In this document: piece after piece, positions 33,614 through 42,205 of the stretch
Layout: each line of letters starts with the position of its first letter
How positions within the stretch are numbered: position 1 is the stretch's first letter
Assembly: GCA_963710175.1 (NCBI GenBank)
Contig: CAVPZC010000001.1
Location: 1,984,001-2,048,000, forward strand
From: Phormidesmis sp963710175
Lineage (GTDB): Bacteria > Cyanobacteriota > Cyanobacteriia > Phormidesmidales > Phormidesmidaceae
Direction of reading: 5' to 3'
DNA: 64,000 nucleotides
Program-made: the position numbers and the translations under genes
The notes under the pieces: model-generated
What the model was told of the DNA's origin: nothing
Seen by the model: only the letters and a program-made list of their open reading frames with translations
Databases searched by the model: none

Positions 33614-34759
33614 ATGGTCATGAATAGTGTAAAGAACGAACTCAAAAATACGCCTGAGCTATCCCTACCAGAAAGAGACCTATTCATCAGCATTGGTATT
33701 GTTGCTTACAATGAATCTGAGCGTATAGGCAAAATGCTGAGTTCACTGTTTGAGCAGAGCTTGTTTAATCAAAGCTTATTTGATCAATCGGCAGCCAAGC
33801 TACAGATGGAGCTTATAGTTCTGCCCAATGGTTGCACAGACAATACAGCTGAAGTGGCTCGCCAGGCGATCGCCTCAGCAGTAGACCCTTCGACCCATAA
33901 AAACCTTAATTGGGATGTCAGAGAGATAGCCCAGGCAGGCAAATGCAACGCCTGGAATCTGTTTGTTCACGAATTTTCAAGCCGACGGGCTCAGTATCTT
34001 TTCCTGATGGACTCAGATATTCATCTGCTTGATCCAAATACGCTGTCCTCTATGCTGAAAACTTTCGAGCAGTCTTCAGCTCGCGTCGTTGTCGACAAAC
34101 CCATTAAAGACGTTGTTCTAAAGCCTGATAAGACCCTGAGAGAGCGTCTGTCAGCAGCCGTTTCGGGACTGTCAGGAGGGCAGGCAACCGTAGGCGGCCC
34201 CGCTTGGATTTGCGGGCAGCTCTATTGCGCTAAAGCCAAAGCGCTGAGACAAATTTGGCTACCTACGGCTTTAACGGGTGAAGATGGTTTTTTGTACACT
34301 ATGATTGTGACCGATAGCTTGCAAACAGCTCAAAACCCTAAATGGGTGGTTCTAGCAGGCTCAGCTTCTCATGCGTTTGAAGCTTACACCAGTATTCAAC
34401 GCTTATTGAAACACGAGCGCTGGCTGATTTCGGCCAGTGCTATTAACGAGCTGCTGTTTTCCAATCTTAAAGAAATCGGTATGGTAGGCAGCAAGGCAGG
34501 GACATATATCATGCAGAACAATCTTAAAAACCCTCAGTGGCTGAGTCACTTGCTCCAAACTGCGGCAGCGCGTCGTCGCTGGCTGATTCCTCGCTTTATT
34601 CTCACCCGACGTTTTTCAAGTTTGAATAACAAGCCCTGGTATAAAGCTGCTGTACTGTTCCCTTTGACGCTTGCAGCTTTTCTAACGGATCTCTATCTTG
34701 CTATGCAGGTCAATCAGGAGCTACATCAAGGGTCAGGCTTAGAGTATTGGGGAAAGTAG
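33614..34759 (+). CDS. Glycosyltransferase family 2 protein
   Basis: About 381 residues from ATG 33614 (MVMNSVKNE); the conserved domain starts soon after. The GT-A core has ISIGIVAYNESERIGKML, ELIVLPNGCTDNTAEVA and the metal-binding DxD as FLMDSDIHLL, with GPAWICGQLY and a catalytic-type TGEDGFLYT. One hydrophobic helix lies near the C-terminus (VLFPLTLAAFLTDLYLAM). It probably adds a sugar to a lipid-linked or polysaccharide acceptor. First gene of the exopolysaccharide locus; sugar unknown. Confidence 0.85.
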   Translation: MVMNSVKNELKNTPELSLPERDLFISIGIVAYNESERIGKMLSSLFEQSLFNQSLFDQSAAKLQMELIVLPNGCTDNTAEVARQAIASAVDPSTHKNLNWDVREIAQAGKCNAWNLFVHEFSSRRAQYLFLMDSDIHLLDPNTLSSMLKTFEQSSARVVVDKPIKDVVLKPDKTLRERLSAAVSGLSGGQATVGGPAWICGQLYCAKAKALRQIWLPTALTGEDGFLYTMIVTDSLQTAQNPKWVVLAGSASHAFEAYTSIQRLLKHERWLISASAINELLFSNLKEIGMVGSKAGTYIMQNNLKNPQWLSHLLQTAAARRRWLIPRFILTRRFSSLNNKPWYKAAVLFPLTLAAFLTDLYLAMQVNQELHQGSGLEYWGK

Positions 34760-34855
34760 GATTAAATCGGCGTCCTTTGTTCTGCACTTATTCGTCAAAA
34801 AATCTTTGTAAACACGGCCTATCAGCCATTAATGTAGCTACCAAACAGTGTCCTT

Positions 34856-36040
34856 ATGAAAATAAAGCTAAAAGATAGGATCAACGGCCTACGGTACATC
34901 CTAAAAAGCTCTGCTAAACCCGTTGTTCAATCTATCTTAGACTTTTGGAGACACTCGCTCAGTCGAGAAGAAACGGCTGCTTTTCTACAAAACTCGGCTA
35001 TATACGAAGAGCAAGATGAGCCGATAGATTTGCCCGCTTATCAGGCAGACAAAACAGGCAGAAAAGATTCACTAGGCGTAAATGGGTTCCGCAACCCCGA
35101 GTATTTACAGACCAACTTCGTAGGCTATGAAAAAGAATATGTGTGGAAGCTAGAGCGCAACAACCAGATAAAACGGCTCAGCCTGTGCAGTTCAGGGGCC
35201 GTTTTAATTAATAATAAAATTCTACTAGACCTGGATTTTGGCACTGCTTCTGGATATAGAGATTTTCCGCTTAAGCCCAATGAGATTCATTTTCCGCTTG
35301 TGATTGCACCCTGGTCACATCTCAGCAAGCTTGGCTACTTTGACTTTCTATTTTTTATCTTTACGAAAGTCTGTTTAATAGAGAAGGTTTTGGGGCCAGA
35401 TGTGTTGGCGAAAGCAAAGCTGTGTTACCCCGTACTCAACACCACATTTGAGACTGAGTATTTTAGCAAGCTAGGTATCAGCCGTGACGCGCTGATCGAT
35501 ACGAAAACTAGAACCAGAATCACAGCGGACTGCGTTATTTTATCCAACAATCAGAGTCGCTGCGGTAGGGTTAGCCCCTCAAATGTGGCTTTGTTGCGAC
35601 AGAGATTTCTATCGTCTGAGCCGGTAGCTGCGCAGCGTAGGCTCTTTTTGCTCAGAAAAGACACGCGCTGCATCGTCAACCAGGATGAGGTGATTGACCT
35701 GATCAATCAGTATGGCTTTGAGATTATTCCAGATTGCTATCGGACGGTTGATGAACAAATTCAGCTGTTTCGGCAGGCTGCGGTAATTGTCACCCCTCAC
35801 GGCGCTGCTTTAGCCAACTTAGTTTGGTGTAGTCCGGGAACTGAAGTGATTGAATTTTTTGACGGTAGCTATACTCGCCCAGGCTATTACCATCTCTGCC
35901 GACTTTTAGATCTAAAGTACGATTGCCTGATTAATCAGACAGAAGGCGACGTCCCTCATATGGCAAATCAGTACAACAACATGCAGGTCAATGTTGGCTT
36001 GCTAGAGAAAAAGCTAAACAAAGTTTTTGCGCTAGCTTGA
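34856..36040 (+). CDS. Glycosyltransferase family 61 (DUF563) protein
   Basis: 394 residues. The GT61 hallmarks are in the C-terminal half: RRLFLLRKDTRCIVNQDEV, GFEIIPDCYRTVDEQIQLF, VIVTPHGAALANLVWCSPGTEVIEFF (quoted over about residues 305-330, in two parts VIVTPHGAALANL and CSPGTEVIEFF) and YYHLCRLLDLKYDCL. It lies 96 bp after the GT2 gene and likely shares its transcript. GT61 members transfer xylose, GlcNAc or arabinose in other organisms; the donor here is unknown. Confidence 0.87.
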   Translation: MKIKLKDRINGLRYILKSSAKPVVQSILDFWRHSLSREETAAFLQNSAIYEEQDEPIDLPAYQADKTGRKDSLGVNGFRNPEYLQTNFVGYEKEYVWKLERNNQIKRLSLCSSGAVLINNKILLDLDFGTASGYRDFPLKPNEIHFPLVIAPWSHLSKLGYFDFLFFIFTKVCLIEKVLGPDVLAKAKLCYPVLNTTFETEYFSKLGISRDALIDTKTRTRITADCVILSNNQSRCGRVSPSNVALLRQRFLSSEPVAAQRRLFLLRKDTRCIVNQDEVIDLINQYGFEIIPDCYRTVDEQIQLFRQAAVIVTPHGAALANLVWCSPGTEVIEFFDGSYTRPGYYHLCRLLDLKYDCLINQTEGDVPHMANQYNNMQVNVGLLEKKLNKVFALA

Positions 36041-36158
36041 GACTGCTACTGCGTAGGGGACTCGTACGAAAATAAAATACCTAGCTCACAAGGCAGAACC
36101 CGCAGGCCGAGCGTAGTCGTTCGCGAAGCGTCTGCCTCAGCAGCAGCCCGAACAATGA

Positions 36159-36265
36159 TATAGCAGATGTCCTGATGCATTAGGACATCTGCTAATCGAG
36201 TTGCCTGCTATTCTCTAGCGGTTTCAGCCAACAAAAGTGTCCTAAGCAACTCGACAGAAGCTGTA
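36159..36265 (+). repeat. Structured dispersed repeat, copy 2
   Basis: Nearly identical to copy 1 in the first hairpin (AGCAGATGTCCT, loop GATGCATT). It is complete in the third stem: TCGAGTTGC pairs with GCAACTCGA. Ends TATAGC/GCTGTA (one G-T wobble), followed by a T run. Just upstream (about 36104-36140) is a short palindromic GCGTAGTCGTTCGCGAAGCG segment of the kind dispersed in cyanobacterial genomes. It sits between the convergent GT61 and GT11 genes. Confidence 0.82.
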
Positions 36266-36292
36266 TTTTTTGAGCTGCACCTCCCTAGCCGT

Positions 36293-37141
36293 TCACAATC
36301 TTATCTTCAACCAATCCTCGCAGACTATTTGGTTGACCGGATCTATGGGAGCATTAAACCAGGTGGAGGGGGCCGCAACTAGCTTTTCTGGGTTGGCGTT
36401 TAACCAGGCTGCCCACCAGGAAAACGTGCTGTTGGCAATGATGTTGTGCCTACACAGGCTCATCAACCGGAGGTCATTTATAGGGTCTTTTTTTGACTGC
36501 TGCAAATCACAAAAGATAAAATCATTACCCTGGAAGTTTTTTACACACCAGCCAATATCGTCAGAGAAGAAATAAAATTTTGGGCTGTCAAGGTTTCTCC
36601 GATATTGCTCAATTGCTCTTTGGTAGTAACCCGGTGTACAGACGTTAAATTTTTCCGAGCTGAGATAGGCGTCTCCCCGTCTGGCATGGACAGATACAGA
36701 ATTATCTGTGGATATGTTTTCTGCCAATCGCTCGGTCTCGCTTTCAAGAGGATAATCACGAAAAGCTAGCTCATCCCGAATATAGCTAGCAAAGGGTTTA
36801 AAGTACTTTTCGTTTTGGAAAAAGCCGAACAAGGTGATGTCATCTGGCAAGTCGAAAAAAGCCTCGGAGAAGTTACTCTCTTCTTGATAAAAGACATCTC
36901 CCTTCAGCAAAACAGAAAACTGCTTTTTCAAAGCCCACTTACGGTAAATAGACGGCAACAAAGTGGCTTCGCGGGTCACCACGTGAAATCTTGGCATGGC
37001 GTAGATTCTTCTGACGCTGGTTATTTTTGCAGTAGGCCGATCAACCACCAAATCTGTGCCTCTCTGTAACGCTAAAGCCCGCCCAGCTGCATACTGAAAC
37101 AGCTGGTTGCCGATTCCTCCTGAGAGAATGACTCTAATCAT
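36293..37141 (-). CDS. Glycosyltransferase family 11 (alpha-1,2-fucosyltransferase type)
   Basis: 282 residues, full length. The N-terminal GGIGNQLFQYAAGRALA and the motif HARRGDAY (about residue 154, binding GDP-fucose) are typical of GT11, as are YFFSDDIGWC and NSTFSWWAAWLN near the end. It transfers L-fucose to a galactose or similar acceptor. Presence of GT11 suggests fucose in the exopolysaccharide. It follows the OPX gene on the same strand with 41 bp between, and this two-gene segment is flanked by copies 2 and 3 of the structured repeat. Confidence 0.93.
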   Translation of the reverse strand: MIRVILSGGIGNQLFQYAAGRALALQRGTDLVVDRPTAKITSVRRIYAMPRFHVVTREATLLPSIYRKWALKKQFSVLLKGDVFYQEESNFSEAFFDLPDDITLFGFFQNEKYFKPFASYIRDELAFRDYPLESETERLAENISTDNSVSVHARRGDAYLSSEKFNVCTPGYYQRAIEQYRRNLDSPKFYFFSDDIGWCVKNFQGNDFIFCDLQQSKKDPINDLRLMSLCRHNIIANSTFSWWAAWLNANPEKLVAAPSTWFNAPIDPVNQIVCEDWLKIRL

Positions 37142-37182
37142 AATTAACTACTCAAAAACACCCGTTTTCGACGATCTCCTGA

Positions 37183-38376
37183 TTAAAAAACTCTCAAGAG
37201 AAATCCGAGTGGACCCAAAAGGCGCTGGGCGAAATCTAGAACTGAGGCAGTGCCGGTTTTGGGTACGATGATCACATCGCCTTCTTGCACCTGATAGCTG
37301 TCTACCAGGTTGCTCAGATCGATCACTTCCTGCTCTACTTCGCCTGCGTCATTCATGCGGATGAAGGCAACTTCGCTGAGCTTGGCATCGTCTGTGGGAC
37401 CACCGGCGATCGCCACTGCACTCGAAAGCGAACTGTTAGGCGGCACCGGCACTTCACCTGGGCGCGTCACCTCGCCGACGACTCTCACCCGCACAGTGCT
37501 CGGCGATAGGCTAGAGCGTGCCAGCAGGCGACTGTCAACCGCTTCACCTTCTGCCAAGCGCGGCACAAATACTAGATCGCCATCGCGCAGCAGCATGTCT
37601 TCTGTCAGCGACTCCGACCACAGCGAATCCCAGAGGTTGACCTTAGTTCTGACCGTTTCGCCGTTGGGCAGCGATCGCAAAACGACCACCTCACGAACAT
37701 TGGCCGTCCGGGTCACACCGCCTGCCTCTATCAGGGCCGCGCTCACCGAAGGCGGCGCGATGTTGTCGGATGCCGACCCAGAAAAAGCAATATTCGTTGC
37801 GCTAGTAACTCCCCGCAGCTGCGCTGGCCCAGGCCGGTAGACTTCTCCCGAGACATTGACCACCACCGGACGGAGCGCATCTAAAGTAACTGAGACGTAG
37901 GGATCAACTAAAACGCGGTCTAAAACAACCGTCAGCTCTTGAGTGAGCTGATCGGTCGTGCGGCCCGCTGCGAGCACTCTACCCACTATCGGGAGGGTAA
38001 TCGTCCCGTCGGGAAGAACTAACATTGGCCCGGTGTATTCTTCGTAGCCGTAAACGCTGACCTGAATTTGATCGCCTGGCCCCAGCAGGTAGGACGAGGC
38101 CGCGTAGTCTGTTGAGACAGTCGGGGCTTGAGGCGCAATGACTGTAGGACTATCGTCGACAGAACGACCGGCAGCGGGTGGATTGACAGCAGGTGGACTA
38201 GCAGCAGGTGGACTAGCCCGGTCGGGTAGTGTCTGAGCATTGGCAAAGCCGCTGCCGGGCAGCAGCGCGCCTCCCTGCCAGTAAAAAACCACGACTGCCG
38301 GAACCCAGCAGAGCAGTCTCAGTGTGACCAAAAGCTGATGAGAGTGTCTGCGAGCAGATATGCGCATAAGAATCAA
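37183..38376 (-). CDS. Polysaccharide export outer-membrane protein (OPX, Wza-like)
   Basis: 397 residues. A long basic N-terminus with one hydrophobic segment (about 17-45) and a Pro/Ala-rich linker precede the polysaccharide-export domain (about 95-175: LLGPGDQIQVSVYGYEEYTG, LPDGTITLPIVGRV), two SLBB domains and a C-terminal hydrophobic end (DFAQRLLGPLGFLLRVF). No lipobox is seen, as in cyanobacterial OPX proteins. It forms the export pore with the BY-kinase encoded upstream on the same strand. A structured repeat lies between the two genes. Confidence 0.9.
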   Translation of the reverse strand: MILMRISARRHSHQLLVTLRLLCWVPAVVVFYWQGGALLPGSGFANAQTLPDRASPPAASPPAVNPPAAGRSVDDSPTVIAPQAPTVSTDYAASSYLLGPGDQIQVSVYGYEEYTGPMLVLPDGTITLPIVGRVLAAGRTTDQLTQELTVVLDRVLVDPYVSVTLDALRPVVVNVSGEVYRPGPAQLRGVTSATNIAFSGSASDNIAPPSVSAALIEAGGVTRTANVREVVVLRSLPNGETVRTKVNLWDSLWSESLTEDMLLRDGDLVFVPRLAEGEAVDSRLLARSSLSPSTVRVRVVGEVTRPGEVPVPPNSSLSSAVAIAGGPTDDAKLSEVAFIRMNDAGEVEQEVIDLSNLVDSYQVQEGDVIIVPKTGTASVLDFAQRLLGPLGFLLRVF

Positions 38377-38402
38377 ACGGAACGGCGAGAGCTAGATTTA
38401 GA

Positions 38403-38507
38403 TATAGCAAAGTAAGGATGCATTCTTACTTTGCAAGTCGAGCTGCCTGTTGTCAGTTAACGGTTTCAGCCAATAAAAGTGTCCCAAGCAACTCGACAGG
38501 CGCTATA
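38403..38507 (+). repeat. Structured dispersed repeat, copy 3 (covarying stem)
   Basis: Same frame of TATAGC...GCTATA and the same conserved core, but the first hairpin arms are GCAAAGTAAG and CTTACTTTGC instead of the arms in copies 1 and 2, still perfectly paired around the unchanged loop GATGCATT. The second stem is CTGTT/AACGG where copy 2 has CTGCT/AGCGG, again paired. Located between the BY-kinase and the OPX gene. Confidence 0.82.
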
Positions 38508-38512
38508 GATGC

Positions 38513-40735
38513 TTAGGATCTGCTGTGGGTCTGCCCCGCATGGTCGAGCGTACTTTCATAGCCCAACAAACTCTCCTGGTTTTGCCGGATAGCGTACTCC
38601 TGGTTGTAGTACAGGTAGTGGTCAGGCTTACTACTCACCTTGATGCCGTTGGCGACCAGACCCAATACGCTTTGCTGAGACTGCGACAGCAGCGCTTTGG
38701 TCGCATTGATGCTGTTCACATCAGTGAGCCCGACCTGCATCACGATTAAAACGCCGTCCGTATTTCTGCCTATCGTCAGGGTATCTGCCAAACCTGAAAC
38801 AGCAGGTGTATCGACAATAATGTAGTCATAGATAGTTTCACACTCCCGCAAGAGCGCTGCCATCTGCCGCGACTCTAAAATAGCCAGCGGATTGGGCGGA
38901 ATCGCGCCGACTGGCAAAATATGTAGATTGGGCTCAAGGCGAACAATCGCCGCCTTAAGGGGCAGTTGGCCAGCTACCGCATTGCTTAAGCCTTGCAAGT
39001 TGGCGATCTGCCAAACGTGATGCTGAACAGGGTTGCGCATATCAGCATCCACCACCAGCACCCGGTTTCCTAGCTGGGCCAGCGTCAAGGCTAGATTGGC
39101 GACCACTTCCGACTTACCTTCTCCCACCACCGAACTGGTCACAGTAATAGTTTTAAGCGGTTTGTCAAAGTACGACAGCTTAAGGTTGGCCTGTAGTGCC
39201 TGGTAAGCTTCGACAATGGGCATCGACTGAGGCTCTCTAACCAGCACAGAGGGCAGTTCTAGCGCCTGAGCAGATCGCCCCGATAGCCTTTTCCAAGCGG
39301 GAATCACCCCCACTAGCGGGTAGCCGTAAAGATCCTGGCCTTCGCGAACGGTTTTGACGGAGCGGTCAACCAAGTCCAGCAGAAAAGCACCCGCTAAGCC
39401 CAGCAGACCGCCGCCAATCAGACCGGCTGCTATGTAGAGTTTGCTGGGAACAGGCACAGGGTTTTCGGGCACCAGCGCCGGGGAGACGATACGGGCGTTA
39501 CCAATATTTTGGTTTTCAATCACCTGGGCCTGCTGCAAGTTTTCTAACAGCGTTTCGTAAGTCGTTTGGGCGGCGCTGCGCTCTCGTTCTAGCTCTCGCT
39601 GGCGCTTCTCTAACCCTGGCAACGCCTGAGCCCGCGCCCCCTGAGCTTGCTGAGCATTTGTCAGGGCCGCTAGCCGCTGCACTAACCCCGACTGGGTGGC
39701 CTTTAGCTGCAAAAATTCTGAGATGAGCGATCGCTCTAGTTCGCCTGCCTGTAAATCGTCAGGCGGCAGGGCAGCACCGTTGCTACCTAGCGCTGAGCCG
39801 ACGCGCTGCTCTACGAGTGCGCTCAGGGAGCTTTCCTGGCGGCGCAAGGTGGCGATCGCCGGATGCCCCTCTTCGTACCGGGCTCGTTCAGCCGCTAGCT
39901 GAGACTGCACCACCTGTAGCTTTTCCAATACTTCTTGTACGCCCGGCGACTCGCTCACCAACCCCACCGCGTAGATCGATTCCGGGTTGAGCCGAAGCTG
40001 CTGCTGAATCTCAGCCGCCTTAGCCGTCGTATCGGCGAGGTCAGCCTGGAGCTGAATCATCGTATCGTCCAGTCCTGAAAGCACCTGGACGGTGTTTTGC
40101 GACTCTTCAGTGAGATCGACAATTTGGTTGGCTTCTTTAAACCGACGCAGGGCAGATTCCGCTACGTTGACCTTATCCTTGCTTTTGGGAAGCTGCGCCG
40201 TGATGAATTCTTGGGCTGAGGCTGCTGCTGCCCGGTTGACCTGAACGTCGTTTTGAATGTAGACAGCCATGATCGTATTGACAGCGGCTGTCGCCAGCTC
40301 CGGATCGGCAGAGCTGTAGCTGATTTCAAGCACATCGGTACCCGGAATCGCCCTCACGCCCAGGTATTCCATAAAGGCGGACGGCTTTAGCGGCTCACCC
40401 TCGTTTTTCAGCTGTAGCTCGTCAATCACCGCTTGCGCAATCGGGATAGACTTAAAAACCTCAATCTGCGTATCTATGGGGTCTTCTTGAGTAGTCAGCG
40501 CCTTGAGTTCACGAGAAGCGCCCTCTAAGCCGATCAGTGAAGAGGCCTGACTCGACTCGATTAAAAGCTTGGCCCTGGCTTCAAAAACATCTGACTGATA
40601 GCCCGCTGCTAAAGCCGCTAAGGCAGTCGTTAGCGCAGTCGTTAAAACGACGACTGGCCAGCGTCGCTTCAAAACTAGCCAATACTTCTGAAAATCTATC
40701 TCAATCTCTTGAGCGAAGTAGTCTTTTGATTTCAT
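38513..40735 (-). CDS. Polysaccharide co-polymerase/BY-kinase (Wzc-like)
   Basis: 740 residues. A Wzz-type domain with a first helix (VVVLTTALTTALAALAAGY) and a large periplasmic coiled-coil region (about 180-420) leads to a second helix (LYIAAGLIGGGLLGLAGAFLL, about 440-460). The cytoplasmic BY-kinase has Walker A SSVVGEGKS (about residue 535), Walker A' VLVVDADMRNP and Walker B YIIVDTPAV. The C-terminus has a tyrosine cluster (YLYYNQEY, then Y in LLGYES) for autophosphorylation. It controls chain length and export of the exopolysaccharide with the OPX protein. Confidence 0.94.
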   Translation of the reverse strand: MKSKDYFAQEIEIDFQKYWLVLKRRWPVVVLTTALTTALAALAAGYQSDVFEARAKLLIESSQASSLIGLEGASRELKALTTQEDPIDTQIEVFKSIPIAQAVIDELQLKNEGEPLKPSAFMEYLGVRAIPGTDVLEISYSSADPELATAAVNTIMAVYIQNDVQVNRAAAASAQEFITAQLPKSKDKVNVAESALRRFKEANQIVDLTEESQNTVQVLSGLDDTMIQLQADLADTTAKAAEIQQQLRLNPESIYAVGLVSESPGVQEVLEKLQVVQSQLAAERARYEEGHPAIATLRRQESSLSALVEQRVGSALGSNGAALPPDDLQAGELERSLISEFLQLKATQSGLVQRLAALTNAQQAQGARAQALPGLEKRQRELERERSAAQTTYETLLENLQQAQVIENQNIGNARIVSPALVPENPVPVPSKLYIAAGLIGGGLLGLAGAFLLDLVDRSVKTVREGQDLYGYPLVGVIPAWKRLSGRSAQALELPSVLVREPQSMPIVEAYQALQANLKLSYFDKPLKTITVTSSVVGEGKSEVVANLALTLAQLGNRVLVVDADMRNPVQHHVWQIANLQGLSNAVAGQLPLKAAIVRLEPNLHILPVGAIPPNPLAILESRQMAALLRECETIYDYIIVDTPAVSGLADTLTIGRNTDGVLIVMQVGLTDVNSINATKALLSQSQQSVLGLVANGIKVSSKPDHYLYYNQEYAIRQNQESLLGYESTLDHAGQTHSRS

Positions 40736-40818
40736 TGAGACTAACTAATATGAGGCTAGACATAGGCGCTTCTATGGAGCTAGACGTGCTACCCCCCGGA
40801 TTGAGTTCCCGCGAAGCG

Positions 40819-42009
40819 TTAGCTTTCGCTAGGGACGTAGGGCTGGGTTTTTTCGGCGGGCGTGAGATCGGCTAGGACCACGTCTTGCCGAAGCTCGCGG
40901 CCATTGGGGCCGACGATTTGGCGGGGTAGGGACTGGGGATCTACCACCTCTAGAGCATTCATATTGTAGGTGGTGTAGACGGTGCTGGCAGTCTCTAAAA
41001 AAACGTCCATGATGGTGAGGGTTTGAAAAGCGGCAGTGGTGGTATTTAGCAAGGACTTGGGTCCGCTGCCCAGTGCGCCAGCATGGAGCGTGTTGACTTG
41101 CCCTGCTTTGCCTGGAAAATAAGCGTGGTGGTGTCCGCTAATGTAGGTGTGCACCTGGTGGCGTTCTAGCAGCTGGCGGAGCGCATCGGCCTGGTTGAGA
41201 TATTCGCCGGGGCGATCGCGCCTCTGCGAAACCGCGTACATTGGCAGGTGACCCAGCACAATTCGCAGCCGGGCAGATTGGGCAGCGGGACTGGCGAGGG
41301 CGCGGTCGGCCCAGGCCACTTGCTCAGGCGGCACATTGGCGGAAGAGGCATCCCAGGTCAGGTAGAAAATGTCGTTTTGCTTAAAGCTGTAGTAAAAAGG
41401 AAAGCCACCGGCTTCGACAAATTCGAGGCCGGTATCAGACTGATGCCCGGCCCAATATTTTGCAGTTTCCTGGCGGTCGAGCACATAGACGTAGTTGCCG
41501 CTATTGGGCCCGCCGTCTTGAATGCTAGAGGCATCGTGGTTACCGATGGTCATGGCAAAGGGCAGCCCGGCCGTGCGAATTGGGTCAAAGATCTTTTCGT
41601 CAAAAGCGGTCCACATCGCCTCAATTTCGCGCGCCGATAGATTGAGGCTCTGGCCTGCGACCATGTCACCGCCACAAATCACCATATCTGGCTGCCAGTC
41701 GGGCAGCAGAGCGACCCCGCTAGTCACTTCTGCCCGGTAGTCGGTAGAGCCATAGGCACTGTTGAGATCGCTGATGACGGCTATGCGAATGTCGCCGCGC
41801 TGGGGCGCATACAGACCGGCTGGACCAATAGCGGCTGAGCTAACAGGCGTTGCGGCAGTAGATTCTGTGGTGGGCAGTTCGGCGGCGCTGGATTGGGCGG
41901 CGGTGCCTTCGGCTTGAACGGCAGATTTGCTACAGGCGATCGCCCCTGTGCCAGCGGCCCCCACAGCGAGCCCACCTAAGACAACAAAACGACGACGATT
42001 GAGCGGCAT
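40819..42009 (-). CDS. Tat-exported metallophosphoesterase
   Basis: 396 residues. NRRRFVVLGGLAVGAAG is a twin-arginine signal and AIAC a possible lipobox. The calcineurin-like core (about 75-330) has VISDLNSAYG in place of DxH (Asn for His), GGDMVAGQ, GNHD, LGHLPMYA and SGHHHAY. It should hydrolyse a phosphoester in the periplasm with two metals. The Asn in the first motif seems to be a feature of a cyanobacterial subgroup. A CCCAAG/CTTGGG hairpin lies about 60 bp upstream of the start, in the region shared with the divergent flavoprotein gene. Confidence 0.9.
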   Translation of the reverse strand: MPLNRRRFVVLGGLAVGAAGTGAIACSKSAVQAEGTAAQSSAAELPTTESTAATPVSSAAIGPAGLYAPQRGDIRIAVISDLNSAYGSTDYRAEVTSGVALLPDWQPDMVICGGDMVAGQSLNLSAREIEAMWTAFDEKIFDPIRTAGLPFAMTIGNHDASSIQDGGPNSGNYVYVLDRQETAKYWAGHQSDTGLEFVEAGGFPFYYSFKQNDIFYLTWDASSANVPPEQVAWADRALASPAAQSARLRIVLGHLPMYAVSQRRDRPGEYLNQADALRQLLERHQVHTYISGHHHAYFPGKAGQVNTLHAGALGSGPKSLLNTTTAAFQTLTIMDVFLETASTVYTTYNMNALEVVDPQSLPRQIVGPNGRELRQDVVLADLTPAEKTQPYVPSES

Positions 42010-42205
42010 AGCGTTTCCCCAACAAAGCCCAAAAAAGGGTGGCAGTTACAGCTCTTAGTATGCCACTCCCAAGAGAGCTTGGGGGACTAAAAGTATTGTA
42101 GGGATCAAAAAATTAGAGGCCGTTCGAGACCGTTCAGCTCACCCAGTTTCGGTGCTATATTTCGGCGCTATACTTTTAAGTGCGTAACAAAAGACAGCAA
42201 GTGCA

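Noticed and set aside
36104..36140. Short GCGTAGTC/GCGAAGCG palindromes as a possible attachment site
   Set aside because: Similar short GC-rich palindromes occur at several intergenic places in this window (for example near 40810 and 52180) and are common in cyanobacteria; no integrase is nearby.
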